Source: Gemmatimonadota bacterium
GTDB taxonomy: Bacteria > Gemmatimonadota > Gemmatimonadetes > Palauibacterales > Palauibacteraceae
Assembly (NCBI GenBank): GCA_029861425.1
Contig: JAOTZH010000010.1
Span: 1 to 41,981, forward strand
Direction: 5' to 3'
Length of the DNA stretch: 41,981 bases
Under the pieces are notes generated by a model, which saw only the letters and a program-made list of their open reading frames with translations, was not told the DNA's origin and ran no database searches. The translations under genes were made by a program, and so were the position numbers. Shown in pieces: positions 17,990 through 27,190 of the stretch. Numbering within the stretch: the first letter of the stretch is position 1; each line of letters begins with the position of its first letter.

Positions 17990-19141
17990 TCAGGCGCTCC
18001 GCTTCGAGGCGATGTTCAGCAGGATTCCGGTCACGCCGAGCGCCACGACGATCCCGGTACCGCCCGCGCTGATGAACGGCAGGCTCACTCCGGTCGTCGG
18101 GAGGACACCCATGGTGATGCCCATGTGGAGGAACGCCGCGATGGCGATGATCCCGGTCAGGCCGATCCCGAGCAGTCGCCCGAACAGATCAGGCGCGGAG
18201 GCCGCGATCCGGAGGCCCAGGAGCGTCCAGAAAAGGAACGCGCCCAGCAGGAGCGCGGCACCGACGAACCCCCACTCTTCGGCGATGATCGGGAAGATGA
18301 AGTCGTTCTGGGGCTCGGGCAGGTACTGCAGCTTCTGGGTGCTCTCGCCGAACCCGACGCCGATCGCCCCGCCGGCCCCGATCGCGATGCGCGCCTGCTC
18401 GAGCTGGTACCCGACACCCGTGGCGTCCGCCTCGGGGTTCAGAAACGCCAGCACGCGCCGAAGCTGATAGCTGTTGCTCCGGATCTGCAGCCACAGCAGC
18501 GGGACGAGCGGCGCCGCGAGCAGCGCGAAATGCCGGAATCGGGCCCCGGCCGCGAAGAGAACGATCGCCGCCAGACAGGCCGTGATGAGCGTGGCGGACA
18601 GGTGGGGCTCGATGAGAATCAGCCCCAGGACGGGCGCGAGGACGAGCAGGAACGGAAGCAGCCCTTCGCGGAAGCTCCCCAGCCGGTCCTGCTTTCGCTC
18701 GGCCAGAGCGGCGACCCAGATGACCACCGCCACCTTCGCGAATTCGCTCGGCTGGAACGACGGTCCGAGCGCGATCCAGCGCCGGGCGCCGTTTCGGACC
18801 GGGGCGATCTCGAGCGTCCAGGGCAGGACCACCAGCACCAGCATGGCGACGACGACCGCGAGAATCGGCCACGCGAGCTTTCGGTACACCCGGTAATCGA
18901 TGAAGGTCGCGATGAGCAGGGCGACCGCGCCGACCGCCGCCCGTGCGAGCTGACTGACGAGAAAATAGCTGTCGGGAAGCCCTGCCTTCTGGGCCGCGAA
19001 GGAGCTCGCGGAATACACGGATAGGAGCCCCACCAGGACGAGCCCCCCCGTCACGGCCAGCAACCCCCGTCGAACCCACGTGGGCGAGCCCGTCGTACTC
19101 TGGACGGGGGCGAGGCCCCAGTCGAGGGCCGCCTGCGTCAT
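17990..19141 (-). CDS. ftsW: Septal peptidoglycan polymerase FtsW (SEDS family)
   Basis: Integral membrane glycosyltransferase that polymerises lipid II at the septum with its partner PBP FtsI. The ATG at 19141 overlaps the murD stop (ATGA) and gives 383 aa; the longer ORF-track start is antisense-like extension into murD. About ten membrane segments are visible. SEDS hallmarks: RNGARRWIALGPSFQPSEFAK, the PEADATGVGYQLEQA loop, STQKLQYLPEPQNDFIF, IAEEWGFVGA and the final LPTTGVSLPFISAGGTG. Position between murD and murG is the classic one. Confidence 0.97.
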   Translation of the reverse strand: MTQAALDWGLAPVQSTTGSPTWVRRGLLAVTGGLVLVGLLSVYSASSFAAQKAGLPDSYFLVSQLARAAVGAVALLIATFIDYRVYRKLAWPILAVVVAMLVLVVLPWTLEIAPVRNGARRWIALGPSFQPSEFAKVAVVIWVAALAERKQDRLGSFREGLLPFLLVLAPVLGLILIEPHLSATLITACLAAIVLFAAGARFRHFALLAAPLVPLLWLQIRSNSYQLRRVLAFLNPEADATGVGYQLEQARIAIGAGGAIGVGFGESTQKLQYLPEPQNDFIFPIIAEEWGFVGAALLLGAFLFWTLLGLRIAASAPDLFGRLLGIGLTGIIAIAAFLHMGITMGVLPTTGVSLPFISAGGTGIVVALGVTGILLNIASKRSA

Positions 19142-20505
19142 TCCGCCTCCTCCGCCTGGAGCGCCCGCACGTACTTCTCGAACGCGTCTCCACGGACGGC
19201 ATAGCTGGGGAACATGTCGTAGCTGGAACACGCGGGGGAAAGCAGCACGGCGTCCCCCGGCTCGGCGAGCGCACGGGCGCGGCGGACCGCTTTTTCGAGT
19301 CCGTTCGCGATCTCGAGCTCGACCTCGGGACCGAGCTCGCGGAGGATGAGTGGGGCGCTCTCTCCGATCGCGATCACCGAGCGCGCGTTCTCCAGCGCCG
19401 GAATCAACGACGTGTAGGGCTCGCCTTTGTGACGTCCTCCCATGATCACGATGAGCGGGCGTTCGAAAGCCTCGAGCGCGACTCGGGCGGCGGAGATGTT
19501 CGTGGCCTTCGAGTCGTTCACCCACAGCACATCGTCGAACTCCGCGACGGGGGCCAGGCGGTGCGGGAGGCCATGGAAGGTCCGAAGGCCGGCCCCGATC
19601 TCGTCCGCCGTGCATCCCGCCAGCGAGGCCGCGAGGCCGGCCATGAGGGCGTTCGTCCAGTTGTGCCGGCCGAGCAGCGGAAGATCAGACGTCGAGATCC
19701 AGTCGTGAGTGACGCCGTCCCGGCACTGTACGAGGCGTCCTTCCTGGACGAAGGCTCCGTCCCCATCCGCCGGCTCGAGCGTCGCGAGGACCCGTTGACC
19801 GGCGACTCCGCTGACGAGCTCGAGGACCGCGGGATCATCTCCGTTGAGGACCCAGAAGCTCTCCTCGCTCGCGTTGGCGAAGAGCCGCGCCTTGTCGGCG
19901 TAGTATCGATCGAGGCTGGCGTACCGATCCAGATGGTCTGGCGCGAGGTTCAGGAGCACGCCGATCGCGGGGGCGAAGGACTCGAGATCCGCGAGCTGGA
20001 ACGAGCTCAGCTCCACGACGACCCAGTCCGGCTGGTCCTCCAGCAGCGCCACGTCCGACAGCGGCCGGCCGATGTTGCCGGCGGTGACCGCCGACCGCCC
20101 GGCGTGCTCGAGCAGGTGACCGCACAACGCGGTCGCCGTCGTCTTGCCGTTCGTTCCAGTGATCCCGACCACTCTCGACCGCAGCTGCCGGAAAGCCACC
20201 TCGATCTCCGCCACGGTTCGCAGCTTGGCGTCCCGGACCGCGCTCCGAACCTCGGTGGCCGGATCGATACCGGGACTGGTCACCACCAGCCTCGATTCGA
20301 GAATCCGCGCGATGTCGTGACCACCGGCCTCCGCGTCGATCCCCGCCGCGATGAGCTCCGCCGCTGCGGCGCGCTGCGCGTCCCCCGCACCGGCGTCGCT
20401 CGCGTAGACCCGACCGCCCATCTCGTTGACGAGTCGGGCCGCCGCCGCTCCCGACGCCCCGAGACCCAGGATCGCGACCGGGTCGCCGCGTTCGAACAGG
20501 TCCAT
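19138..20505 (-). CDS. murD: UDP-N-acetylmuramoylalanine--D-glutamate ligase MurD
   Basis: Adds D-Glu to UDP-MurNAc-L-Ala. The ATG at 20505 shares one base with the mraY stop (TGATG), giving 455 aa; the 778-aa ORF in the track is an artefact of an open frame across mraY. Motifs: VAILGLGASGAAAARL, VVTSPGIDP, GITGTNGKTTATAL, LNLAPDHLDRY, WVNDSKATN, MGGRHKGEP and LLSPACSSYDMF...RGDAFE. All catalytic residues of the family appear present. Confidence 0.97.
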   Translation of the reverse strand: MDLFERGDPVAILGLGASGAAAARLVNEMGGRVYASDAGAGDAQRAAAAELIAAGIDAEAGGHDIARILESRLVVTSPGIDPATEVRSAVRDAKLRTVAEIEVAFRQLRSRVVGITGTNGKTTATALCGHLLEHAGRSAVTAGNIGRPLSDVALLEDQPDWVVVELSSFQLADLESFAPAIGVLLNLAPDHLDRYASLDRYYADKARLFANASEESFWVLNGDDPAVLELVSGVAGQRVLATLEPADGDGAFVQEGRLVQCRDGVTHDWISTSDLPLLGRHNWTNALMAGLAASLAGCTADEIGAGLRTFHGLPHRLAPVAEFDDVLWVNDSKATNISAARVALEAFERPLIVIMGGRHKGEPYTSLIPALENARSVIAIGESAPLILRELGPEVELEIANGLEKAVRRARALAEPGDAVLLSPACSSYDMFPSYAVRGDAFEKYVRALQAEEAE

Positions 20506-21611
20506 CAACGCACCTTCAGGGTGGCGAGGCTGACGAGCGCGAAGATGATGCCCACGATCCAGAATCGGACGACTACCCTCGTCTCGGGCCAGCCCATCTT
20601 CTCGAAGTGGTGGTGCAGCGGCGCCATCCGGAAGACGCGCCGGCCGGTGCCCGTGCGCTTGCGCGTATACCTGAACCAACCGGTCTGGATCATCACCGAC
20701 ACGCCTTCCATGACGAAGACCCCGCCCACGATGACCAGGAGGAACTCGGACTTGAGGAGGACCGCCACGGCTCCGATCGCTCCGCCAAGCGCCAGCGAGC
20801 CCGTATCGCCCATGAAAACCTGGGCGGGCGGGGCGTTGAACCACAGGAATCCGATCGCCGCCCCGGCCAGGGCGGCGCAGAAGATCGAGAGCTCGCCGGC
20901 CCCGGGGAGATAGAAGACCCCGAGGTATGCCGACGTGTCCACGCGACCGATGGCATAGGCGAAGAGGCCGAACGTGATCGCGGCGATCGCCGCGAGGCCG
21001 GTGGCCAGGCCGTCGAGCCCGTCCGTCAGGTTGACGGTGTTCGCGCTCCCGGCGACGACGACCGCGACGAAGAGCGGGAACAGGACGGGGGCGATCACGA
21101 TGCTCAGGTCCTTGAAGAACGGCAGCATCGTCTGCGACGGTCCGTACGGGGAGAGCGGTAGCCACAGCAGGAATCCGCCGAGTGCGAGACCGAGGATGAA
21201 CTGCCAGATCAACTTGTAGCGAGCGATGAGTCCACGGGACTCGTGACGGACGATCTTGAGGTAGTCGTCCATGAACCCGATTGCGCCCATCCAGGCGGTC
21301 ACGGCCGCCGCGATCCAGACGTACGGCTGGTCCAGCCTCGCCCACAGCAGGGTCGGGATCAGAGTGGCGGCGAGAATGATGAGGCCGCCCATCGTCGGCG
21401 TGCCGGCCTTCTTCAGATGGGTCGACGGGCCCTCGGCTCGGACGACCTGGCCCCAGCCCCGGGTCTGCAGCCACCGGATGACCCGCGGCCCGACGACGAA
21501 CGCTGTGAGCAGCGCCGTGACCATCGCCCCGGCGGCCCGAAACGAGATGTACTGGAATACGTTGAACAGGATGTGCTGCTCGGACAGCGGAAACAGCAGG
21601 TGGAAGAGCAT
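20505..21611 (-). CDS. mraY: Phospho-N-acetylmuramoyl-pentapeptide-transferase MraY
   Basis: Ten-helix membrane enzyme that moves phospho-MurNAc-pentapeptide to undecaprenyl phosphate, forming lipid I. At 368 aa it is full length. Motifs: KKAGTPTMGGLI, GFMDDYLKI (Asp-Asp), NTVNLTDGLDGLATG, NAPPAQVFMGDTGSLALGG, and the substrate loop MAPLHHHFEKMGWPE. The ATG shares one base with the murF TAA stop (TAATG). Confidence 0.98.
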   Translation of the reverse strand: MLFHLLFPLSEQHILFNVFQYISFRAAGAMVTALLTAFVVGPRVIRWLQTRGWGQVVRAEGPSTHLKKAGTPTMGGLIILAATLIPTLLWARLDQPYVWIAAAVTAWMGAIGFMDDYLKIVRHESRGLIARYKLIWQFILGLALGGFLLWLPLSPYGPSQTMLPFFKDLSIVIAPVLFPLFVAVVVAGSANTVNLTDGLDGLATGLAAIAAITFGLFAYAIGRVDTSAYLGVFYLPGAGELSIFCAALAGAAIGFLWFNAPPAQVFMGDTGSLALGGAIGAVAVLLKSEFLLVIVGGVFVMEGVSVMIQTGWFRYTRKRTGTGRRVFRMAPLHHHFEKMGWPETRVVVRFWIVGIIFALVSLATLKVR

Positions 21612-23005
21612 TAGCGACCCCCTCCGGCCGTACGTCCGTTGCGCGCGCCGAAGCGGTCCTCCAGCCAGTCCAGCACGCGTTCCAGCCGCGCCCCGCGCGA
21701 CGCCTTCACCAGAACGACCTCATCGCCGGTGAGCGCCTGAGCGAACTCCTCCCAGACGTCATCGGGACCTTCCCCGGCCACGACCCCCCCGCTCGCCAGC
21801 GCGGCATCGTCGAAGGCAGGGGCAAAACAACCGGTCGCGGCGATCGGCGAGAACCCGGCCTCCGACAGCGCCGCCCCTACCTCACGGTGCGCCGGGATCT
21901 CGTGATCCCCGAGCTCCAGCATCGAGCCTACGAACGCGGCGAGGCGGCGACCCGGGTAGAGGTCGCGACACTGCGCGATGGCGGCGCCAAACGACTCGGG
22001 GTTGGCGTTGTAGCAGTCGGCCAAAACCGTCAGGTCTCCGATCCGTCGCACAGCCCCCCGGTGCCCGAGCGGCCGGTATCGGGCCAGCCCGCGTGCGACG
22101 GAATCGAGCGGGATGTCCACAGCCTCGGCGACGGCCGCGGCCATCAGGGCGTCGCGCAGATGGTGTTCGCCGCCCACGTCGACCTGAGCGCGAACGCCGG
22201 ATCGCTCGAACCAGACGCGCTCGGGGCCGACCTCGAATCGATCCGGCCGGTAGTCGGCTTCGGGCCCCAGTCCGGCGACGATCGCCGTGGGGCGAATCTC
22301 CCGTGCTGCTCGGGCCAGACTCACGGGCAGCTCACCGACGACGACCGCTCCGTCGGTCGAGGCGCCCCTCACGAGATCTAGCTTTTCATCCATCACCCGA
22401 GCCTCGTCACCGAAGGCCTCCAGGTGGGCCGGTCCCACGGTCGTCACCACGACGTCGTCGGGGGCGGCGATCGCCGTCAGCCGGGCGATCTCCCCGGGCT
22501 CACTGGCGCCCAGCTCGAGGATCCAGAAGTTCGCCGCCCGAGGTGCCCGGAGAATCGTGAGAGGAAGACCCACCTGGCTGTTGAGATTTCCTTCGGTCCG
22601 GTACACGCGGCACGCCTCGCCCAGCGCGGAGGACAGCATCTCCTTCACCGTGGTCTTTCCGGAGCTGCCGGTTACGGCGATCACCCGAGCCGAGGCCGCG
22701 GACCGGACGTTCGAGGCGAGGTCGCCGAGAGCATGGACCGGGTCGGCGACCGCGAAGTACTCGAGCGACAGGTCGGGATGCTCGCCGTTCGCGGAGATGA
22801 TCGCCCCGGCGGCACCGGCGGCGGCGGCCTGCGGGAGGAAGTCCGCTCCGTCCACTCGTTCTCCCCGGATGGCGACGAACAGGTCGCCCGGCGCGACTCG
22901 CCGTGAGTCCGTGGACACGCCGGTGTAGGTCCGGTCCTGAGCGACACCGGAAGGAAGCGACAGTGCCGTCCGGATCCGACCCGAGGTCAGCGTCGAGGCG
23001 CTCAT
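21611..23005 (-). CDS. murF: UDP-MurNAc-tripeptide--D-Ala-D-Ala ligase MurF
   Basis: Completes the cytosolic UDP-MurNAc-pentapeptide by adding D-Ala-D-Ala. The protein has 464 aa. Motifs: STDSRRVAPGDLFVAIRG in the N-terminal substrate domain, VTGSSGKTTVKEML P-loop, GNLNSQVGLPLTIL, VGPAHLEAFG, DCYNANPES and FVGSMLELGD. It needs D-Ala-D-Ala from a ddl gene that is not in this window. Its ATG overlaps the murE stop by four bases (ATGA). Confidence 0.97.
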   Translation of the reverse strand: MSASTLTSGRIRTALSLPSGVAQDRTYTGVSTDSRRVAPGDLFVAIRGERVDGADFLPQAAAAGAAGAIISANGEHPDLSLEYFAVADPVHALGDLASNVRSAASARVIAVTGSSGKTTVKEMLSSALGEACRVYRTEGNLNSQVGLPLTILRAPRAANFWILELGASEPGEIARLTAIAAPDDVVVTTVGPAHLEAFGDEARVMDEKLDLVRGASTDGAVVVGELPVSLARAAREIRPTAIVAGLGPEADYRPDRFEVGPERVWFERSGVRAQVDVGGEHHLRDALMAAAVAEAVDIPLDSVARGLARYRPLGHRGAVRRIGDLTVLADCYNANPESFGAAIAQCRDLYPGRRLAAFVGSMLELGDHEIPAHREVGAALSEAGFSPIAATGCFAPAFDDAALASGGVVAGEGPDDVWEEFAQALTGDEVVLVKASRGARLERVLDWLEDRFGARNGRTAGGGR

Positions 23006-24471
23006 CCCGTCGCACCTGCGGAGATCTCCTCCACGATGGCGGCCTCGTCGAACGGGAGCTTCTCTTCTCCGACGATCTGGTAATTCTCGTGCCCCTTCCC
23101 GAGAAGAACGACGGCGTCATCGGGCCCGGTGTGGGCGAGCGCGTACTCGATCGCCTCTCGTCGGTCCAGCACGACCTCGAACGTCTCGGGGTCCAGACCG
23201 TCGACGACCTGCCCGCAGATCTGAGCCGGGTCTTCGGAGCGTGGATTGTCCGTCGTGACGACCGTGAGGTCGGCGAGGCGGGTCGCGATCTCACCCATGA
23301 GGGGTCGCTTGCCTGGATCCCGCTCCCCTCCGCAACCGAACACCGCGACGACTCGGCCCGGCACCAGGCCTCGAAGCGTCGAGAGCACCCTCTCGTACGA
23401 ATCGGGCGTATGTGCGTAGTCACGGAACACGAGCGTGGGCTCGCGACGCAACACTTCCATCCGGCCCGGAACCGCGGGAGAGGAAGAGAGCCTGGCCGCG
23501 ATTTCGATGGGCGAGTGGCCGAGACCGAAGCTCACCGCAGCCGCGGCGAGAGCGTTTCGAACGTTGAATTCGGCGGGGAGAGGCAGTCGAACCGGAGCGT
23601 CGCCGCCCGGGGTCGCCAACCTGAACGTCGTGCTGCCCGGTCTCGGCTCGACGTCGATGGCGCAGATGTCGGCGGCTGGGTCGAGGCCGTAGCGCAACGT
23701 GCGTGCCCCCGAAGGTGCCAGATCCCGCCATGCCGGCTCGTCCTGGTTGACGGCGCAGATCCCCCCGTCCTCGAGGAGGTCGACCAGCCTGAGCTTCGCC
23801 GCCCGGTACGAATCCAGATCGGCGTGGTACTCGAGGTGCTCCCTGCTGAAGCTCGTATACGCGATCGCGGCGAACCGCAGCCCGTCGATCCGCCGCTGCA
23901 CCAGCGCGTGCGACGACGCCTCGAGCGCGACGGACGCCACCCCGTCTTCCCGGAGCCCGGCGAGGATCCGCCCGAGCGCGATGGGGTCCGGGGTCGTGAG
24001 CGACCCGGGCCGCACGACGCCGTCGGCCCCGACCACTCCGAGCGTGCCCACGGCGGCGGACGACTCGCGACCGGCAAGCACCCAGCGGACGAGCCACGCG
24101 GTGGTCGACTTTCCGTTCGTCCCGGTGATACCGATCAGGCGGAGCGGGTCGCCCGGGTCACCCGAAAAGAGCATCGCGAGAACGGCGATAGCGCGTCGCG
24201 AATCGGAGACGACGAGTTGAGGGAGCTCGCTCGGTGTGGTTTGCTCGACCACGGCCGCGCTGGCCCCGGCGCGGGCTGCCGTGTCGACGAACGAGTGACC
24301 GTCGACCCGCGTGCCGCGAACTGCGACGAACAGGTGGCCGGCTCCGGCGTCGCGTGAGTCGACGCTCAGGTCCGTGAAATGGCTCGGCGGATCTCCGACC
24401 CAATGGGGGCGGACACCGGCCGCTTCAAGGCGGTCGTGGACTCGCTCGCTGGAGATGCTCTGGTCTCGCAC
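23002..24471 (-). CDS. murE: UDP-MurNAc-L-Ala-D-Glu--meso-diaminopimelate ligase MurE
   Basis: Adds the third stem-peptide residue. Motifs: SVDSRDAGAGHLFVAVRG, GITGTNGKSTTAWLV, SSHALVQRRIDGL, the carbamylated-lysine region YRAAKLRLVDLL, DYAHTPDSYERVL, FGCGGERDPGKRPLM, TDNPRSEDP and GKGHENYQIVG. The DNPR signature points to meso-diaminopimelate rather than lysine. The start is uncertain: the ORF track begins at 24576, but comparison with the family's usual N-terminus favours the GTG at 24471 (489 aa). None of the possible starts has a good Shine-Dalgarno. Unlike its neighbours this gene is separated from ftsI by a ~330-base gap. Confidence 0.95.
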   Translation of the reverse strand: MRDQSISSERVHDRLEAAGVRPHWVGDPPSHFTDLSVDSRDAGAGHLFVAVRGTRVDGHSFVDTAARAGASAAVVEQTTPSELPQLVVSDSRRAIAVLAMLFSGDPGDPLRLIGITGTNGKSTTAWLVRWVLAGRESSAAVGTLGVVGADGVVRPGSLTTPDPIALGRILAGLREDGVASVALEASSHALVQRRIDGLRFAAIAYTSFSREHLEYHADLDSYRAAKLRLVDLLEDGGICAVNQDEPAWRDLAPSGARTLRYGLDPAADICAIDVEPRPGSTTFRLATPGGDAPVRLPLPAEFNVRNALAAAAVSFGLGHSPIEIAARLSSSPAVPGRMEVLRREPTLVFRDYAHTPDSYERVLSTLRGLVPGRVVAVFGCGGERDPGKRPLMGEIATRLADLTVVTTDNPRSEDPAQICGQVVDGLDPETFEVVLDRREAIEYALAHTGPDDAVVLLGKGHENYQIVGEEKLPFDEAAIVEEISAGATG

Positions 24472-24797
24472 GGGATGCGTTGTCGGCCCGGCTTCATGGA
24501 TCGATCTGTGGCTTGACGCGGACACGCGACGGGTGCGGACTACACCCCCCGCGGCCCGCATGAAAGTGACAGGCACGGCCGTACCCTGGCTGGAACCGGG
24601 TCATCATCCACACCCCACACACCACCCGGCCGCACCTGTCTGTGTCTGGCCCTCGACCCCCTGGTCCGGGTCCTGCCTTCCTGCTCTCGAGTCGCCGTCC
24701 GTTCACCGCGCTCCGCTCGCCCCGAGCATCCGAACGCGGACGTATGTCGTTCGATACGGCTATCACCGCCGCCGACCGGTTGTTCCAGTGTTCCCTG
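24472..24797 (-). other. Unusually long spacer between ftsI and murE
   Basis: About 326 bases between the ftsI stop and the preferred murE start, in an operon where other gaps are -4 to +37. I find no convincing gene. A 90-codon ATG frame (24494-24766) exists on the same strand but overlaps the possible murE 5' end and has low-complexity Gly/Arg composition. The segment near 24600-24635 is strongly G/T-rich on the minus strand. An internal promoter or regulatory leader for murE onward could be here; no clear -35/-10 pair is visible. Confidence 0.45.
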
Positions 24798-26852
24798 CTA
24801 CCGCAACACGACCTTCTCGCCCCGCCGTACTTCCCGTCCCGGGGCCGGCGTCTGCGTCATGACGATCCGACCTCCCGACCAGTCCGCGCGGAGCCCGAGA
24901 TCGTGGAGCCGCGACGCTGCGGCGCGAACGGCGAGCCCACGCAGGTCGGGCATGGCGATAACCCCGGCTTCAACGGATGCGACGGCGCCCCCCTGGCCGG
25001 GGCGATCGACGGCGAAGATGAACGGACCCCGATCGGCGGTCGGCGCGTTGCCCGACCAGGTGCGCGGCTCGACGCCCGACCTCACGAGCCGGCGATCCAC
25101 CGCGCCGACCTCCTCCGCCAGCGCGGCCTGCAGCGTCGCCTGGCTGGTCGGTGCCGCGATGGCTCCGCCGTAGTACGCGCCGCGCGGGTCCTCGAGACGC
25201 GTCAGGATCACGATCCGCGGTCGATCGGCCGGCGCATAACCGACGAAGGAGGCGCGGTAGCGACCTTCGGGATAGCGGCCGTCGATGACGAGCTTCGCCG
25301 TTCCCGTCTTACCGGCCACGGCCAGCCGCGCCATACCCGCCAGCTTCGCTGTCCCTTCGCTCACGACGTCCGCCAGCACCTGGCTCACGGTCCTCGCCAC
25401 GTCCGGACGCACCACTTCGCGCACGACCGTCGGCCTCGCGCTCCACACGGTGCGCCCCGCCCCATCCCGGACTTCCTTGACCAGGATCGGCCGCATGAGC
25501 TTCCCCTCGTTCGCGAGGGCGCCGTACGCGGCGGCGAGCTGGAGCGACGTCGTCGCCATCTCGTAGCCCATCGCGTGCGACGCCGGGCTAAGGGCCGACC
25601 ACTCCGAGGTCCGGGTGAGTCGTCCGCCCGACTCCGACGGATACGCGACGTGTGTGGGCATACCCAGGCCGAAGTCCCGCAGGTAGCTATACTGCACGGC
25701 GGGACGAAGGCGATCCGAGAGCTTGGCCGCGCCGATATTGCTGCTCTGTGCGATCACATCGCGTACGGTGAGCTCGTCGAACCCGTGAACGTCGTTGATG
25801 ACTCGCCGCCCCGCCCTGAGCTGGCCGCCCTCGACATCGATGACCTCGTCGAGGTCCACGAGCCCCTCGTTCAGAAGAGACGCGAGCAGCAGCGGCTTTG
25901 CCGTCGAGCCGGGCTCATACGCGTCCGAGAACGCCGGAACGGAGCTGCCGGACGACCCATCCTTTTCGCTCGCGACCGCCAGTAGCTCGCCGGTGCGCGG
26001 ATCGTAGATGATGATGTCACCGCCGACCGCCCCGGTGCGGGCGAGAGCACGCGCCAGCTCGTTCTCCGCGATTCGCTGTAGCTCTGCGTCGATGGTGAGG
26101 ACGACGTCGTACCCGGGCTTCGCCTCGGTGAGAACCGCGTCGGGCGGCCGGTATTCCTCCTGCCGCGCGTCCAGCCGAATCGTCCGCCGGCCCGGCTCGC
26201 CGCGGAGAAGAGAATCGAGATGGAGCTCGATGCCGCTCAAACCGGTCCCGTCATCGGCGATCCGTCCGACGAGCCGGGTCCCGACGCTTCCCCTCGGGTA
26301 CTGTCGGGCCGGATAGGCGTTGAAGCCGAGACCGTTCGGGACGCTCGCGAGCAGTCCCGTGCGTTCCTCGTCCGTCACCCCGGTCGCGATCGACTCCCAT
26401 CCGCCGCTCGTCGACAGGAGGCGGGCCCGCCGCCCCGGTCCGAGATCGATCACCGCCTCGATCGCGGCGAGGGCCGTTTCGCGCTCGACGGACAAGTCGG
26501 CGGCAGACAGGAAGGCGTGATAGCGGGTGTCGTCGGAGACCAGTGGCTGCAAGTCCCGATCGAGGATCTCACCGCGTGACGCCGGAATCGGACGCTCGTC
26601 GAAGCTCTGGGCGATGGCGCGAGCGCGCAGTTCGCTGCCCTCGAGAAGCTGGAGGGTACCGAGCCGCGCCGCGTATGCGACGGCCACCACCGTGAACGCC
26701 CCCTTCAGGAGCTGGTGACGCCGCCGGTGCGTGCGTGGGGAGATCGGCTCCGGGCGCCCATCCAGAGCAACCCGAATCCACTCACCCGTCCTCTGTAGTC
26801 CGAACCTCGTCACCCGGCCACCCTCCGAGCTCCGACCCCGTTCGCCGGCCAC
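24798..26852 (-). CDS. ftsI: Septal penicillin-binding protein (FtsI/PBP3-type transpeptidase) with C-terminal PASTA domain
   Basis: Class B PBP that cross-links septal peptidoglycan, partner of FtsW. The 684 aa hold a basic cytoplasmic tail, one membrane segment (about 50-65), the pedestal start (RPIPASRGEILDRD), and the transpeptidase with SxxK at Ser316 (EPGSTAKP), SxN at 370-372 (QSSNIG) and KTG at 515-517 (AGKTGTAK). Residues about 620-684 form one PASTA repeat (MPDLRGLAVRAAASRLHDLG). The start is a GTG at 26852, 24 bases after ftsL, with AGGGAGAG upstream; a second GTG 13 codons later is possible. PASTA is commoner in Gram-positive PBPs and in the sporulation/division PBPs of some diderms. 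Confidence 0.95.
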   Translation of the reverse strand: MAGERGRSSEGGRVTRFGLQRTGEWIRVALDGRPEPISPRTHRRRHQLLKGAFTVVAVAYAARLGTLQLLEGSELRARAIAQSFDERPIPASRGEILDRDLQPLVSDDTRYHAFLSAADLSVERETALAAIEAVIDLGPGRRARLLSTSGGWESIATGVTDEERTGLLASVPNGLGFNAYPARQYPRGSVGTRLVGRIADDGTGLSGIELHLDSLLRGEPGRRTIRLDARQEEYRPPDAVLTEAKPGYDVVLTIDAELQRIAENELARALARTGAVGGDIIIYDPRTGELLAVASEKDGSSGSSVPAFSDAYEPGSTAKPLLLASLLNEGLVDLDEVIDVEGGQLRAGRRVINDVHGFDELTVRDVIAQSSNIGAAKLSDRLRPAVQYSYLRDFGLGMPTHVAYPSESGGRLTRTSEWSALSPASHAMGYEMATTSLQLAAAYGALANEGKLMRPILVKEVRDGAGRTVWSARPTVVREVVRPDVARTVSQVLADVVSEGTAKLAGMARLAVAGKTGTAKLVIDGRYPEGRYRASFVGYAPADRPRIVILTRLEDPRGAYYGGAIAAPTSQATLQAALAEEVGAVDRRLVRSGVEPRTWSGNAPTADRGPFIFAVDRPGQGGAVASVEAGVIAMPDLRGLAVRAAASRLHDLGLRADWSGGRIVMTQTPAPGREVRRGEKVVLR

Positions 26853-26876
26853 CCCGCCGGCTCTCCCTTTATCCCC

Positions 26877-27179
26877 TCAGCGCTCCGTGTCCGAGAGATG
26901 AAACAACTCGCCATCTCCGGCACGACGCAGCCCGATCTCTCTGGCGGCCTCCTCCATCCTGGGGAGAGCCGACAACGAGTCCACCCGCGACACCTGACCG
27001 GCCACCCGATCGCGAAGGATCAACTCCGCGCCCTCGAGCCGGTCGAGCTCCCGCGACAACCTCCGGCCGTCCTCGCTTCTACGAACCGCCGAAGCCAGCG
27101 ACGCTACCAGGAGCGTCCCACCCACCAGTGGAAGCCCCCACCGTCGAAGCGTCTTCCTGCGCACACGCGGCGACCCCAT
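26877..27179 (-). CDS. ftsL: Cell division protein FtsL
   Basis: Small bitopic divisome protein that pairs with FtsB and FtsQ and activates FtsWI. From the ATG at 27179 it has 100 aa: an Arg-rich tail (SPRVRRKTLRRW), one membrane segment (GLPLVGGTLLVASLASAV), then a coiled-coil-like stretch (RLSRELDRLEGAELILRDRV) and a short end. An ATG at 27212 (111 aa) would overlap rsmH by 22 bases and is an alternative; the ORF-track start at 27362 is not credible. Sequence alone is weak, as for all FtsL, but size, topology and position between rsmH and ftsI make it convincing. Confidence 0.85.
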   Translation of the reverse strand: MGSPRVRRKTLRRWGLPLVGGTLLVASLASAVRRSEDGRRLSRELDRLEGAELILRDRVAGQVSRVDSLSALPRMEEAAREIGLRRAGDGELFHLSDTER

Positions 27180-27190
27180 CGCCTCGTCGC

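Noticed and set aside
19138-21474. 778-aa ORF as a fused MraY-MurD
   Set aside because: The upstream portion is a wrong-frame read of mraY; the true MurD starts at 20505.
24494-24766. 90-codon ATG frame in the ftsI-murE gap as a gene
   Set aside because: Overlaps the possible murE 5' end, is low complexity, and has no ribosome binding site or recognisable domain.
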